Numbered from the stretch's first letter, positions 1 through 6,565 are shown. The stretch is 13,818 nucleotides of DNA from JARYMI01 sp037444845 (GCA_037444845.1 JBBILQ010000066.1:1-13818); one strand, 5' to 3'. A program made the numbers and translations. Notes: a model not told the origin generated them from the sequence alone.

Positions 1-74
1 TCCCCCCAGGGGAGGGGCCTGCTTTCTGGCATAATTTGTGAATAGGTCAGGCTATATTGGGTGTCGGACCACGA

Positions 75-150
75 TATCTTATTGATATCCCCAAAGAATT
101 TTTGTTTAAACCAATTTTTAGCGCAACTGTTTTATCTATCTTATTGATAT
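75..150. repeat. Direct repeat of TATCTTATTGATAT
   Basis: The 14-mer TATCTTATTGATAT occurs at 75-88 and again at 137-150, 62 bp apart, in an AT-rich intergenic stretch. The first copy lies inside GATATC-TTATT-GATATC (73-89). Flanking GTCGGA (64-69) and TCCGAC (about 163-168) are inverted relative to each other, so the pair may be the inside of a small element or a double binding site. Nothing else is recognisable in 1-180. Confidence 0.4.
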
Positions 151-180
151 AAAATACCATCTTCCGACCCCGCTTAGCCG

Positions 181-480
181 TTAGCTACTGGCCAGAGCCT
201 GAATGACCAGGTCGAAATGACGCCGAGCCCCCTGCTTTTCGTTCTCGCAGACGAGAGCAAGTTTTTCTTTGACCGAGTTTATCTCCCTCCAGAGAAGATT
301 CCAGCGTTCCCGAGAATGTCAGGATAAACCTCTTCCACAGGGATAACCCACTCACCCAGGCCGTTTTCGTTCATGAAATTCCAGGCTTTGCCGGCATAGG
401 AAAGAGACAGCGTGGGGACATGGGCCTGGACGGCCAGGAAAATATTGGAGACCAGGGCATATAACCAGTTAGGGTTCAAG
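181..480 (-). pseudogene. Decayed C-terminal remnant of a polysaccharide pyruvyl transferase-like gene
   Basis: Reading the minus strand downward from about 480 gives a peptide with VPTLSLSYAGKAWNFM followed by NGLGEWVIPVEEV. This resembles the C-terminal part of the polysaccharide pyruvyl transferase family, where a 'gvP.i.l.Y..K...~m...gl' stretch follows the active-site region. The frame runs into a stop near 279. A different frame starting about 305 continues naturally as RWNLLWREINSVKEKL and later FDLVIQALASS, ending at a TAA at 183-181. A single frameshift near 300-310 would join the two pieces. The upstream end disappears at about 480, just before the CorA gene, so most of the gene is missing. 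What is seen: two consecutive coding-like frames with one break. What is inferred: the family and the decay. It has no function now, but it shows that surface-polysaccharide genes once lay here. Confidence 0.45.
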
Positions 481-483
481 GCC

Positions 484-512
484 TTGATTTGAAGGCTATC
501 TTGAATAAGAAT
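484..512 (+). promoter_or_regulatory. Possible promoter for the CorA-family gene
   Basis: TTGATT at 484-489 and AAGAAT at 507-512 are separated by 17 bp, giving a weak sigma70-type match about 40 bp upstream of the start codon. It lies at the edge of the pyruvyl-transferase remnant. Only hexamer resemblance and spacing support it. Confidence 0.25.
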
Positions 513-554
513 AGAAGGTGAAAAAGTTTTCTGAGTCCAGAGAGGAGACCAGCC

Positions 555-1469
555 ATGCTGAGAAGATACGAGATCATCAAGAACAAGATCGAAGAGACTG
601 CGAACGACAATAGCCCGATCATGATGTTCATCAACCCCGACGACAAGGAGAAACGCTTGCTCATCGACCAATACGGGGTGGACGAGCACACGCTCGCTTC
701 TTCCCTCGACCCCGATGAGCTGGCGCGGCTCGAATGCGAGCCCAATCATATCGCTCTCGTCTTCAAACGCCCCAGGAATTACTCAGGGAAAGACCAGCTT
801 CTTTTCAAAGCCTCCACCTTAGGCATTTTTTTCTTCGGCGATTTTCTGATCATCGTGATGGGCGAAGACACGAATCTTTTCGAAGGAAAGCCGTTCGCCA
901 AGGTGGGTTCGCCCCGCGAGCTCCTGCTCAAGCTTATTTACAGGTCGATCTTCCATTTTCTCGAGCACCTCAAGGTCATCAACACGATCGCGGAAGAGGT
1001 GGAGCAGAAGATTAACCGGGCCATGGAAAACCGCTTCTTGATCAACCTGTTCACTCTGCAGAAGAGCCTGGTTTACTACCAGAACGCCATCCATGCCAAC
1101 GGCGTTCTCATCGAGAAGATCCGTCACAACTCTTCGAGGATCGGGTTCACGACCGAGGAGACCGAACTCCTCGAAGATCTCCTTATCGAAAATAGCCAGT
1201 GCTATCGCCAGGCGGAGGTTTATTCCAACATCCTGGCCAGCTTGATGGACGCCCGGGCCTCTATCGTCAGCAACAACATTAACGTCCTGGTGAAGACGCT
1301 AAATATTATTACGATCTGCATCATGGTGCCCACATTCGTCGTCTCAGCCTTCTCGATGAACGTGCGGATTCCGCTGTCAGAGCTTTACTCCGCATTCTGG
1401 ATCATCTTGGGCATGGGGGGTTTGGCAATGACTGGATTTCTCCTCTTCTGGAAGCTCCGCAAATGGTGA
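555..1469 (+). CDS. CorA-family divalent metal ion transporter (SMN variant)
   Basis: The 304-residue product has the CorA plan: an N-terminal cytoplasmic alpha/beta domain (about 1-120), a long helical funnel region rich in charged residues (about 125-245) and two C-terminal membrane helices (about 249-267 and 279-298). These end in a short basic tail, LRKW. CorA proteins form pentameric Mg2+/Co2+ channels in the inner membrane. The family signature GMN at the end of the first membrane helix is here S267-M268-N269, inside FSMNVRIPL; the following 'NVxIPL' is typical of the CorA branch with GMNVPLP-like loops. The Gly-to-Ser change sits in the selectivity loop, so the transported ion should not be assumed to be Mg2+. 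GGAG at 544-547 lies 7 nt before the ATG and fixes the start. The gene is monocistronic and converges on OsmC, with only 21 bp between them. Confidence 0.88.
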   Translation: MLRRYEIIKNKIEETANDNSPIMMFINPDDKEKRLLIDQYGVDEHTLASSLDPDELARLECEPNHIALVFKRPRNYSGKDQLLFKASTLGIFFFGDFLIIVMGEDTNLFEGKPFAKVGSPRELLLKLIYRSIFHFLEHLKVINTIAEEVEQKINRAMENRFLINLFTLQKSLVYYQNAIHANGVLIEKIRHNSSRIGFTTEETELLEDLLIENSQCYRQAEVYSNILASLMDARASIVSNNINVLVKTLNIITICIMVPTFVVSAFSMNVRIPLSELYSAFWIILGMGGLAMTGFLLFWKLRKW

Positions 1470-1490
1470 TGCCAGGCAGGGATTGAGAAC

Positions 1491-1898
1491 TCAGGCCGCA
1501 ATTTTCGCCTCGATGGAAAAAGCGGGCGGCTTCAAGATGTGGGCTTTCACTGTGCAGTGATCCACAGCCCGGATGACGGCGTTTCTGTATTTTTCAGGGA
1601 ACTCCGGAGGAAGCTGAAGCTCGATAGAAATTTTGTCGATCATCTTGGTCTCGGCGTTTTTTTCTGTTCTCATAACGACGGCCGTTTTATCAGTAAGGAT
1701 CCCTCTTTCCCGGCAGAAAGCCAGAACATAGTAGCCGGCGCAAGCGGCGATGGAAGCCAGAAAGAGGTCGAACGGGGCGGGGGCTGTTTCCTCGCCGCCC
1801 TGGTAGATGGGCTGGTCAGTCTTTATGACAAAGCCTTTGGATTCGGCGTCAACCTTCAGGCCTCCGGGGAATGTCACTCTGATATCTCGGTCGCTCAT
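1491..1898 (-). CDS. OsmC/Ohr-family protein
   Basis: This 135-residue protein matches the OsmC fold, thiol-dependent peroxidases that reduce organic hydroperoxides in the cytosol. A beta-rich N-terminus with FPGGLKVDAE precedes the hallmark helix 'PFDLFLASIAACAGYYV' (about 42-58), which holds the peroxidatic cysteine C53. The second conserved cysteine is C115 in DHCTVKAHI. A third, C62, is extra. The spacing of C53 and C115 agrees with the redox pair of the family. The length is normal. AAGGAG at 1910-1905 lies 6 nt before the ATG at 1898 and supports the start. The subgroup resembles the OsmC-like proteins with an 'APAPFDLFLASIAAC' signature more than true Ohr, so the substrate is uncertain. 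It is divergent from the DUF2284 gene and converges on the CorA gene. Confidence 0.9.
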   Translation of the reverse strand: MSDRDIRVTFPGGLKVDAESKGFVIKTDQPIYQGGEETAPAPFDLFLASIAACAGYYVLAFCRERGILTDKTAVVMRTEKNAETKMIDKISIELQLPPEFPEKYRNAVIRAVDHCTVKAHILKPPAFSIEAKIAA

Positions 1899-2042
1899 CC
1901 GTTACTCCTTGATAAGGGTCTTCTCATACGAAACGAATCCGCTATCTTAACCTGCTAACTCTATCGAAATACTATAAATTTTGCAACGGCAAAGCCCAAA
2001 AAAATTGAGGCCAGGGACTGCCCAAATGCCGTTTCTTTGTAT

Positions 2043-2048
2043 TATAAT
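2043..2048 (+). promoter_or_regulatory. Candidate -10 box (TATAAT) for the DUF2284 gene
   Basis: A perfect TATAAT lies 73 bp upstream of the ATG in the OsmC/DUF2284 divergent spacer. No convincing -35 hexamer is found 16-18 bp upstream, so it would depend on other contacts or an activator. Confidence 0.35.
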
Positions 2049-2121
2049 CCTCTCTTTCCTGACAAAGGAAAAAATGGAGCCTGCAACCTGTCGAAGAAAG
2101 AGCGCCGGCAAGGAGGAATCA

Positions 2122-2661
2122 ATGGCCAGGATAAAAGACCTCGAAGCAAATTTCCGCCTGCACGGCTTCTCTGATTTCCGCTGGCTGGACCCAAAGCAAA
2201 TCGTCGTCGCCCAGTGGCCCCGGATGAAGTGTCTTTACGGGTGCAACGAGTACGGAAAGACAGCCTCGTGCCCGCCTAACGTCCCTTCTGTCGCCGAGTG
2301 CGAGCGGTTTTTCCGGGAATACCATCGGGCCGTTGTCTTTCATTTCCAGAAGAAGGTGGCCAAGCCGGAGGGCCGGTTCGCCTGGACGCGGAAGACGAAC
2401 CTCAGGCTTCTTAAGCTCGAGCGGGAGGTTTTCATATCGGGATATGAAAAAACTTTCCTTCTTTTCATGGATAGCTGCAACATCTGCGCCGAGTGCACAA
2501 GAAGGCGTGAGACCTGCAAGCAGCCGAAAATGGCCCGGCCCACGCCCGAGGCGATGGCCGTCGATGTCTTCGCCACGGTTAAAAAGATCGGCTATCGGAT
2601 CGAGGTCCTTTCGAGCTACGACCAGCCGATGAACCGCTACGCCTTCCTGCTCATCGACTGA
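2122..2661 (+). CDS. DUF2284 family predicted metal-binding (iron-sulfur type) protein
   Basis: A longer open frame begins at 1981, but AAGGAGG at 2110-2116 sits just before the ATG at 2122, giving a 179-residue product that starts MARIKDLEANF. Two cysteine clusters define the family. The first is C37-x3-C41-x8-C50 followed by PPNVPS, with C60 soon after. The second is C119-x2-C122-x2-C125-x6-C132, followed by the conserved 'P.maRPTPEAMAVDV' segment. The second cluster is ferredoxin-like and could hold a 4Fe-4S centre. The family (COG5423) is widespread in anaerobes and has no established reaction; a redox or metal-handling role is inference. No membrane segments are present and the product should be cytosolic. 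It is followed after 100 bp by the methyltransferase gene, which appears to have its own promoter. Confidence 0.85.
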   Translation: MARIKDLEANFRLHGFSDFRWLDPKQIVVAQWPRMKCLYGCNEYGKTASCPPNVPSVAECERFFREYHRAVVFHFQKKVAKPEGRFAWTRKTNLRLLKLEREVFISGYEKTFLLFMDSCNICAECTRRRETCKQPKMARPTPEAMAVDVFATVKKIGYRIEVLSSYDQPMNRYAFLLID

Positions 2662-2683
2662 AAGAAAATTTTGGGACGCAATC

Positions 2684-2701
2684 CCGATTTCGGAAAATCG
2701 G
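2684..2701. other. Small stem-loop after the DUF2284 gene
   Basis: CCGATTT (2684-2690) pairs with AAATCGG (2695-2701) across a CGGA loop, 22 nt after the DUF2284 stop. No T-run follows directly, so it is a weak candidate for an intrinsic terminator and may only protect the transcript end. Confidence 0.35.
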
Positions 2702-2714
2702 CTGATGTCCCCGA

Positions 2715-2743
2715 TTTTCATGCCGGCCGCCAGCTGTGATAAT
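2715..2743 (+). promoter_or_regulatory. Extended -10 promoter for the TrmJ-like gene
   Basis: TTTTCA (2715-2720) and GATAAT (2738-2743) are 17 bp apart, and TGT just before the -10 makes it an extended -10. The expected transcript start (about 2750) falls right before the AGGAGG ribosome binding site of the GTG start at 2762. This supports that start and implies a very short leader. Confidence 0.45.
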
Positions 2744-2761
2744 ATGATAAAAGGAGGAGCC

Positions 2762-3490
2762 GTGGAGCTTCCCTTTAAAACAGCCGCATCTGACCCGACG
2801 AACAGGAAGAGGTTCGCGGTTATCCTGGTCCGGCCCGAAAAACAGGAGAATATCGGGCTCGCGGCCAGGGCGATGAAAAACACCGGGTTCTCCGACCTCA
2901 GGGTCGTCGGGCTAAGAAAATTCGATGAAGAAGCCCGGCGCACGGCCGTCCATGCCGCAGACATTCTCGGCCGCGCCCGTTTCTTCTCGAGCTTGAACCA
3001 GGCCATCCGAAAGCTTCATCTCGTGTTCGCCTCGACCGCCCGGGTGAGGAGCAAGTTCTCAATCCTTCCGCTCGAAGAGGCGGTTGACCTCATCTCCCGC
3101 TACCCCATTTCGACCCGCGTGGGGCTTCTCTTCGGGAACGAAAGAACCGGCCTGACCTCGGAAGAGCTCGGGTCGGCGAATGCTGTCTTCTCCATCCCCC
3201 AGGCTGTCCGGCAGCCATCCTACAACCTCTCCTCGGCGGTCCTTCTGACGCTCTTTGAAATCTTCAGGCGCGCGCCGCTAACACCTACCCCCCTGGAAAA
3301 GAAACCGCTGGCGCGGGAGGATCAGGACGCGTGCATCCGGGTCGTTTTGATGAAGCTCCGCCAATCCGGTTTCATCCACGAGACTAACGAAACCCATGTC
3401 ACGCGCCGGGTTCAGGACCTTTTCGGACGCCTGGCCCTGACCGACAGAGACAGGAAGCTCCTCATGGCCATCTTCAACAAAGCCCTTTAG
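2762..3490 (+). CDS. SpoU/TrmH-family RNA 2'-O-methyltransferase, TrmJ-like
   Basis: The product (242 residues from the GTG) is a trefoil-knot SPOUT methyltransferase that would transfer a methyl group from S-adenosylmethionine to the 2'-OH of a tRNA (or rRNA) nucleotide. Motif 1 is 'PEKQENIGLAARAMKNTG', with N30 and R36. Motif 2 is 'GLLFGNERTGLT', with N126 and E127. Motif 3 is 'SIPQAVRQPSYNLSSAVLLTLFE', with the N155-L-S turn typical of the cofactor-binding knot. A C-terminal helical extension, LFGRLALTDRDRKLL, is like that of TrmJ, which methylates position 32 of tRNA, and this is why TrmJ is preferred over RlmB-type members. In-frame ATGs at 2705 and 2744 have no ribosome binding site, and the one at 2744 overlaps the predicted -10. 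GGAGG at 2753-2757 favours GTG 2762. The gene ends 136 bp before the aldo/keto reductase gene. Confidence 0.87.
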   Translation: MELPFKTAASDPTNRKRFAVILVRPEKQENIGLAARAMKNTGFSDLRVVGLRKFDEEARRTAVHAADILGRARFFSSLNQAIRKLHLVFASTARVRSKFSILPLEEAVDLISRYPISTRVGLLFGNERTGLTSEELGSANAVFSIPQAVRQPSYNLSSAVLLTLFEIFRRAPLTPTPLEKKPLAREDQDACIRVVLMKLRQSGFIHETNETHVTRRVQDLFGRLALTDRDRKLLMAIFNKAL

Positions 3491-3539
3491 CGTCCCTATT
3501 TTCAGTTGCTAATTTTTCTGCAAGTGAGAAGCTCAGGCT

Positions 3540-3553
3540 TGAGAAATTTCTCA
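3540..3553. promoter_or_regulatory. Perfect 14-bp palindrome, possible operator
   Basis: TGAGAAATTTCTCA is its own reverse complement and lies 72 bp upstream of the aldo/keto reductase start, after the TrmJ-like stop. A related half-site GTGAGAAG lies at about 3524. No T-run follows, so an operator is more likely than a terminator. No regulator for it is seen in the window. Confidence 0.35.
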
Positions 3554-3625
3554 TCTTCGGGAATAATGGGGATGTCGCGAGTTGATTGTCAGATTGTTTG
3601 AGGGCGATACAAAAAGAACTCGGCC

Positions 3626-4567
3626 ATGAAAGAACCGGCGAGGAAAATTTCGAGGAAAGAATTTCTGATAAGTGCGTCTCGGGCTGCCGCCGCTTTGTGC
3701 CTTTCTGGCGGAAACATCACCCGCTTAGCACAAACGCAAGAAAATAATCAGCGCTCGCGCCCCAACAAACGACTACTGCGCATCGAACTCGGACGCACCG
3801 GCATCCTGGTCACACCCATCGGTTTTGGCGCATCGAGAACGATGGACTCGACGGTCCTGCGAGCAGCGCTGGAAGAGGGAATGAACTTCGTCGATACTGG
3901 CCGCTCCTATTTCCGGGGCCAGAATGAAGCCATGGTTGGCAAGGCCGTGGCCCCGATGAGGAAAGACATCATCATCCAGACCAAGCTGCGAGTGCCGATA
4001 ACGGAAGCGGGGCTGATTCCCTCAGAGGACATCAAGAAGGTCTTGAAGGAAATGGACGCCTCTCTTCTGGCCAGCATGAAAGCGCTCCAGACCGACTATC
4101 TCGATATTCTGCTGATCCACGGCGCCGAATCTCCCCTGGCTATCCACCATGAACCCGTTATGGAATTTTTTGACAAACAAAAAAAGAAGGGAGTGATCCG
4201 CGCCTGCGGGTTTTCAGCCCACACGCGCCAGGTGGAGCTGCTCCAGGCAGCGAATCAGAAATTGTTCTACGATATCATCATGGTTCCTTATAATCATAAA
4301 GGCTCTTATGTCCATATGAACACCGGCCGCACCAGCCAGTGGGACCAACAAGCGCTCGAAGCTGAGCTCGACCGGGCAAGAAAAAATGGCCTGGGATTAA
4401 TCGCTATGAAAACCTGTTCGGGGGGGCCCTGCAGCTCCGGACCCGATTCCAGTCCCTCCTATGCCGAGGCTTTGCGGTGGATTCTCAAACGCGGAAAAGT
4501 TCACGCGATGGCTGTCGCCATGGCCAACTTCAGTCAGGTTGAGGAGAACGCAGGAGCGCTCCGCTGA
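3626..4567 (+). CDS. Aldo/keto reductase family oxidoreductase with twin-arginine-like leader
   Basis: The 313-residue protein starts with an export-like leader: basic 'ISRKEFL' (a Tat-type motif with RK instead of RR), then a hydrophobic alanine-rich stretch to about residue 28. The body is an NAD(P)H-dependent TIM barrel. It begins RIELGRTGILVTPIGFGAS, and the catalytic tetrad is visible as D90 and Y95 in 'NFVDTGRSY', K120 in 'IIQTK' and H165 in 'ILLIHG'. A 'GVIRACGFSAHT' strand and 'GLIAMKT' follow, as in the COG1453-type branch. The stop comes after MANFSQVEENAGALR, where relatives usually continue for tens of residues, so the C-terminus looks short. A weak A-rich ribosome binding site precedes the ATG. 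The physiological substrate is not predictable. The gene stands alone and converges on the FemAB-like gene. Confidence 0.8.
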   Translation: MKEPARKISRKEFLISASRAAAALCLSGGNITRLAQTQENNQRSRPNKRLLRIELGRTGILVTPIGFGASRTMDSTVLRAALEEGMNFVDTGRSYFRGQNEAMVGKAVAPMRKDIIIQTKLRVPITEAGLIPSEDIKKVLKEMDASLLASMKALQTDYLDILLIHGAESPLAIHHEPVMEFFDKQKKKGVIRACGFSAHTRQVELLQAANQKLFYDIIMVPYNHKGSYVHMNTGRTSQWDQQALEAELDRARKNGLGLIAMKTCSGGPCSSGPDSSPSYAEALRWILKRGKVHAMAVAMANFSQVEENAGALR

Positions 4568-4710
4568 GAGTTTGCTCATCAAATATGATTCTCAAAGGAA
4601 TTTTTTTCGCCGAAAAGAAGGCCCGTCTCGTTGAGGGGGCAGTCCGAATTTTCGGAGTCTGTCCTTGCCTTAGCTGAGGCCTATATCTTGTAGATCTCGG
4701 TTCGGTATGG

Positions 4711-5856
4711 CTACCCCACTTGCTTGATAACCCAAGGTCCAATCCTATTGGCAATAGGTTCTGGCATATATCTTCTCCATAGCCGTGATATCCATCTGTA
4801 TTGAATCTCTTGCCTTTTGTTTAGCTCCTTCCTATAAAATTTATAAAAGTAAGGCATTCTAACAAGCTTCCCTCCCCATCGCTTCTTGAATAACACAGTG
4901 CCCTCATCTTCTCTGCTTCTGCCAAAGTCAAGATAGCTGAATCCGCGCTCATGGCCCCATTTGATAACATGCCACTGGATTAAGTTATGCGGAGCTAATT
5001 GGAGATGTTCTCTGAGCGAACAGCCATAGGCATAGTGAATTATCCTGCTGTGGAGAAAGAACAGCCCTCCAGCTATGTATCTGGCCTCACATCTGGCGAG
5101 AGGGATGATCAGGTTCTGCGGATAAAATAAGTCCCACATCTTTTCGAAGAACTTGTAAGGCTGTGGCGGAGTGCCCAGTTTTTTCATAGTCTTCTGATAA
5201 AGAAGAAAGAAAGCCCTCAAATCTGCCTTATTCGTTGCCTCTATAATTTGGATGCCACTTTTTTCAGCTTTCCTTACCATGTTTCTATTCTTGTCACCGA
5301 TGCCTTTCCACAACTCCTCAATTTTCCTGTCCAGCGGCAATACAAATGTCAAATAGTCGTCCCTTGTTTCGAAGCCGTGATTTTCAAAGATATCAACGTA
5401 TCGCTCGCTGGGGCACCGTACTTCTATGAAATCTGCGCTTAGTTTTTGTCCTGCTTGTTCGCATGCTGACACAAGTCTCTCTGTCGTTCTTTCATCCCCG
5501 GCACACGGACCACCGTAATCAGCAAAGGGAAGAGAAATCAGGCGGTTTCCAAAAATCAAACTCTTGATATAGGCGAGAGGAAAAACGCCGTCATTTTCCT
5601 GCAAATAGACCAGCTCGTGCCCATGAACTTCTTCCAGCAACGTGCCCCATTGATAAAGATGATAGATCTTGCTGCCATTGTGGCTAGTGACAACTTTATT
5701 CCAGGTGTTCGTGTCCACCGAACCGACAGATATCCTCTCGCTCACATCCGTGGCGGCTAAAGAGCTAAGCCCTTCTTCAGCCAGATGAAGGAGGTTACAG
5801 CTTTGAACGAAGTTCATCATACCACCGAACGCTTTCTTTATGAAGACCTCAAGCAA
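4711..5856 (-). CDS. FemAB-like / GNAT-fold acyltransferase (PEP-CTERM-associated FemAB type)
   Basis: The product (381 residues) is built from two GNAT-like halves. The first runs about 42-175, with WNKVV, YHLYQWGTLL and LISLPFADYGGPC. The second runs about 185-345, with 'GIGDKNRNMVRKAEKSGI', the acceptor stretch 'LGTPPQPYKFFEKMW' and the conserved block 'GFSYLDFGRSREDEGTVLFKKRWGG'. FemAB proteins use aminoacyl-tRNA or acyl donors to modify cell-wall or surface molecules. This pattern is closest to the version linked to exosortase/PEP-CTERM exopolysaccharide loci, but no exosortase or polysaccharide genes are present here. The start is uncertain. Residue 1 is a TTG at 5856 with AAGG 6 nt upstream; ATG codons at 5820 and 5817 would remove 12-13 residues. 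The gene is distinctly AT-richer than its neighbours and stands alone, suggesting transfer. Confidence 0.8.
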   Translation of the reverse strand: MLEVFIKKAFGGMMNFVQSCNLLHLAEEGLSSLAATDVSERISVGSVDTNTWNKVVTSHNGSKIYHLYQWGTLLEEVHGHELVYLQENDGVFPLAYIKSLIFGNRLISLPFADYGGPCAGDERTTERLVSACEQAGQKLSADFIEVRCPSERYVDIFENHGFETRDDYLTFVLPLDRKIEELWKGIGDKNRNMVRKAEKSGIQIIEATNKADLRAFFLLYQKTMKKLGTPPQPYKFFEKMWDLFYPQNLIIPLARCEARYIAGGLFFLHSRIIHYAYGCSLREHLQLAPHNLIQWHVIKWGHERGFSYLDFGRSREDEGTVLFKKRWGGKLVRMPYFYKFYRKELNKRQEIQYRWISRLWRRYMPEPIANRIGPWVIKQVG

Positions 5857-6135
5857 AAAATGCCTTGGGACTTAATTTCGTCTCCAAGAAATGTTCCCTT
5901 GCCTACGACGGAAAATTCTTTGTCTGTGTATCCCCTGGATTACTCGCTCATCGACTCTCGCATGGATGCAATCAATAGCTTCTGCAAAATTCTTAATCCT
6001 ATCATATAAAGGATTCAAATCTGGCTTAAAGAAACCGACTTGACTGAATAAAAAACAGGATCCCCTCGTTTTACGGCACGTGTCTCCTGAATTTCGAGGG
6101 CGGCGATGTCGTCCGAAATGGCGACTTCGGCCAGG
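5857..6135. other. Gene-free stretch upstream of the FemAB-like gene
   Basis: The left half is AT-rich like the FemAB-like gene and should hold its promoter, although no clear hexamer pair is seen. Short open frames on both strands have no recognisable protein pattern. From about 6050 the composition becomes GC-rich and merges into the ORF6N pseudogene frame. Confidence 0.4.
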
Positions 6136-6260
6136 CCTTTGATGGCCCGCTGGCTGTTCAGGACGCTGGACAGCATGGCGATACCCTGTTCAGTGAAAGC
6201 ATAGGGCGGATAGCGGCGGCCTCACAAGCGACTTGAGGTGCCAAATTGGCACCTCAACTC
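6136..6260 (-). pseudogene. ORF6N-domain protein fragment with in-frame TGA
   Basis: On the minus strand the codons from 6257 downward read LRCQFGTSSRL, then TGA (6224-6222), then GRRYPPYAFTEQGIAMLSSV and LNSQRAIK. This is the signature of the ORF6N domain of phage and mobile-element antirepressor-like proteins ('LR.Q.GTS...GGRRY.PYaFTEQGvAMLSsVL.S.rAi'). Both the N-terminal DNA-binding half and the part after RAIK are missing or unrecognisable. The frame instead runs into repeat-derived sequence on either side. TGA is a normal stop in neighbouring genes (CorA, DUF2284), so the internal TGA is a true nonsense mutation. The fragment has no ribosome binding site or start of its own. Confidence 0.7.
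6233..6257. repeat. 25-bp near-perfect palindrome (12-bp arms)
   Basis: TTGAGGTGCCAA (6233-6244) and TTGGCACCTCAA (6246-6257) are perfect inverted arms around one central A. The palindrome coincides with the codons for the LRCQFGTS block of the ORF6N fragment, so it may be a by-product of coding sequence. Confidence 0.6.
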
Positions 6261-6303
6261 GATGCGTTCCACCGGGATGGGCAAAAGCTCCCGCGGAGTC
6301 AAC

Positions 6304-6338
6304 TTGGAGGGGGAACCGCTTCGCGTTCCCCCTTCCAA
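6304..6338. repeat. Strong hairpin with 13-bp stem
   Basis: TTGGA plus GGGGGAAC (6304-6316) pairs with GTTCCCCC plus TCCAA (6325-6338), with one bulged T at 6333 and the loop CGCTTCGC. It resembles a REP-type intergenic palindrome. Confidence 0.6.
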
Positions 6339-6380
6339 CAGTCGGCCAATTTCATCGGCCTCCCTGCCTCCGACCTTACC

Positions 6381-6464
6381 GGAGACACTTACCTTTTTCC
6401 CCTTGATTGGTCAAGGGGGCAAGGGGGTTTAATGGGATAAAGCTAAATCCCTTTCAGTGTCTCC
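6381..6464. mobile_element. 84-bp MITE/REP-like palindromic element
   Basis: The ends are perfect 9-bp inverted repeats, GGAGACACT (6381-6389) and AGTGTCTCC (6456-6464). Inside are a hairpin, CCCCTTGA-TTGG-TCAAGGGG (6399-6418), and a second palindromic core, GGGAT...ATCCC (about 6434-6451). There is no coding capacity and no clear target-site duplication. The layout fits a non-autonomous element mobilised by an IS200/IS605- or RAYT-type (Y1) transposase; that link is inference, as no transposase is in the window. Confidence 0.45.
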
Positions 6465-6505
6465 GCATAATAAATCCGGGCGGGGCATGGACCCGCGCCC
6501 TGCAA

Positions 6506-6565
6506 CCGAGGGGTCATACCCCCTCGGCTCCCCCGACGACCGGCTCCCCGTGGCAAGCCACGGGG
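6506..6565. repeat. Two adjacent GC-rich hairpins
   Basis: CCGAGGGG (6506-6513) pairs with CCCCTCGG (6520-6527). CCCCGTGGC (6546-6554) pairs with GCCACGGGG (6557-6565). Both are perfect and lie between the MITE-like element and the end of the GHKL ATPase gene. The first shares its CCCCTCGG arm with the right edge of the window, where CCCCCCTCGG follows another hairpin (13795-13805). Confidence 0.55.

Noticed and set aside
2119..3006. 295-codon minus-strand frame over the DUF2284 and methyltransferase genes
   Set aside because: Both plus-strand genes have clear family motifs and ribosome binding sites, and the reverse frame has neither.
4643..4656. TCCGAA-TT-TTCGGA as a bidirectional terminator between the convergent genes
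   Set aside because: The loop would be only 2-4 nt and no T-run follows on either strand. It may be a chance palindrome.
6222..6224. TGA as a recoded tryptophan or selenocysteine codon in the ORF6N frame
   Set aside because: TGA ends normal genes in this window, no selenocysteine-type element follows, and the frame lacks a proper start and N-terminus. A nonsense mutation is simpler.
6233..6257. 25-bp palindrome as an independent operator or attachment site
   Set aside because: It coincides exactly with the conserved LRCQFGTS codons of the ORF6N fragment, so coding constraint explains most of it. It is kept only as a described repeat.
6238..6440. Two 64-codon plus-strand frames in the repeat zone
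   Set aside because: They translate hairpins and the MITE-like element. The meaningful frame here is the minus-strand ORF6N fragment.
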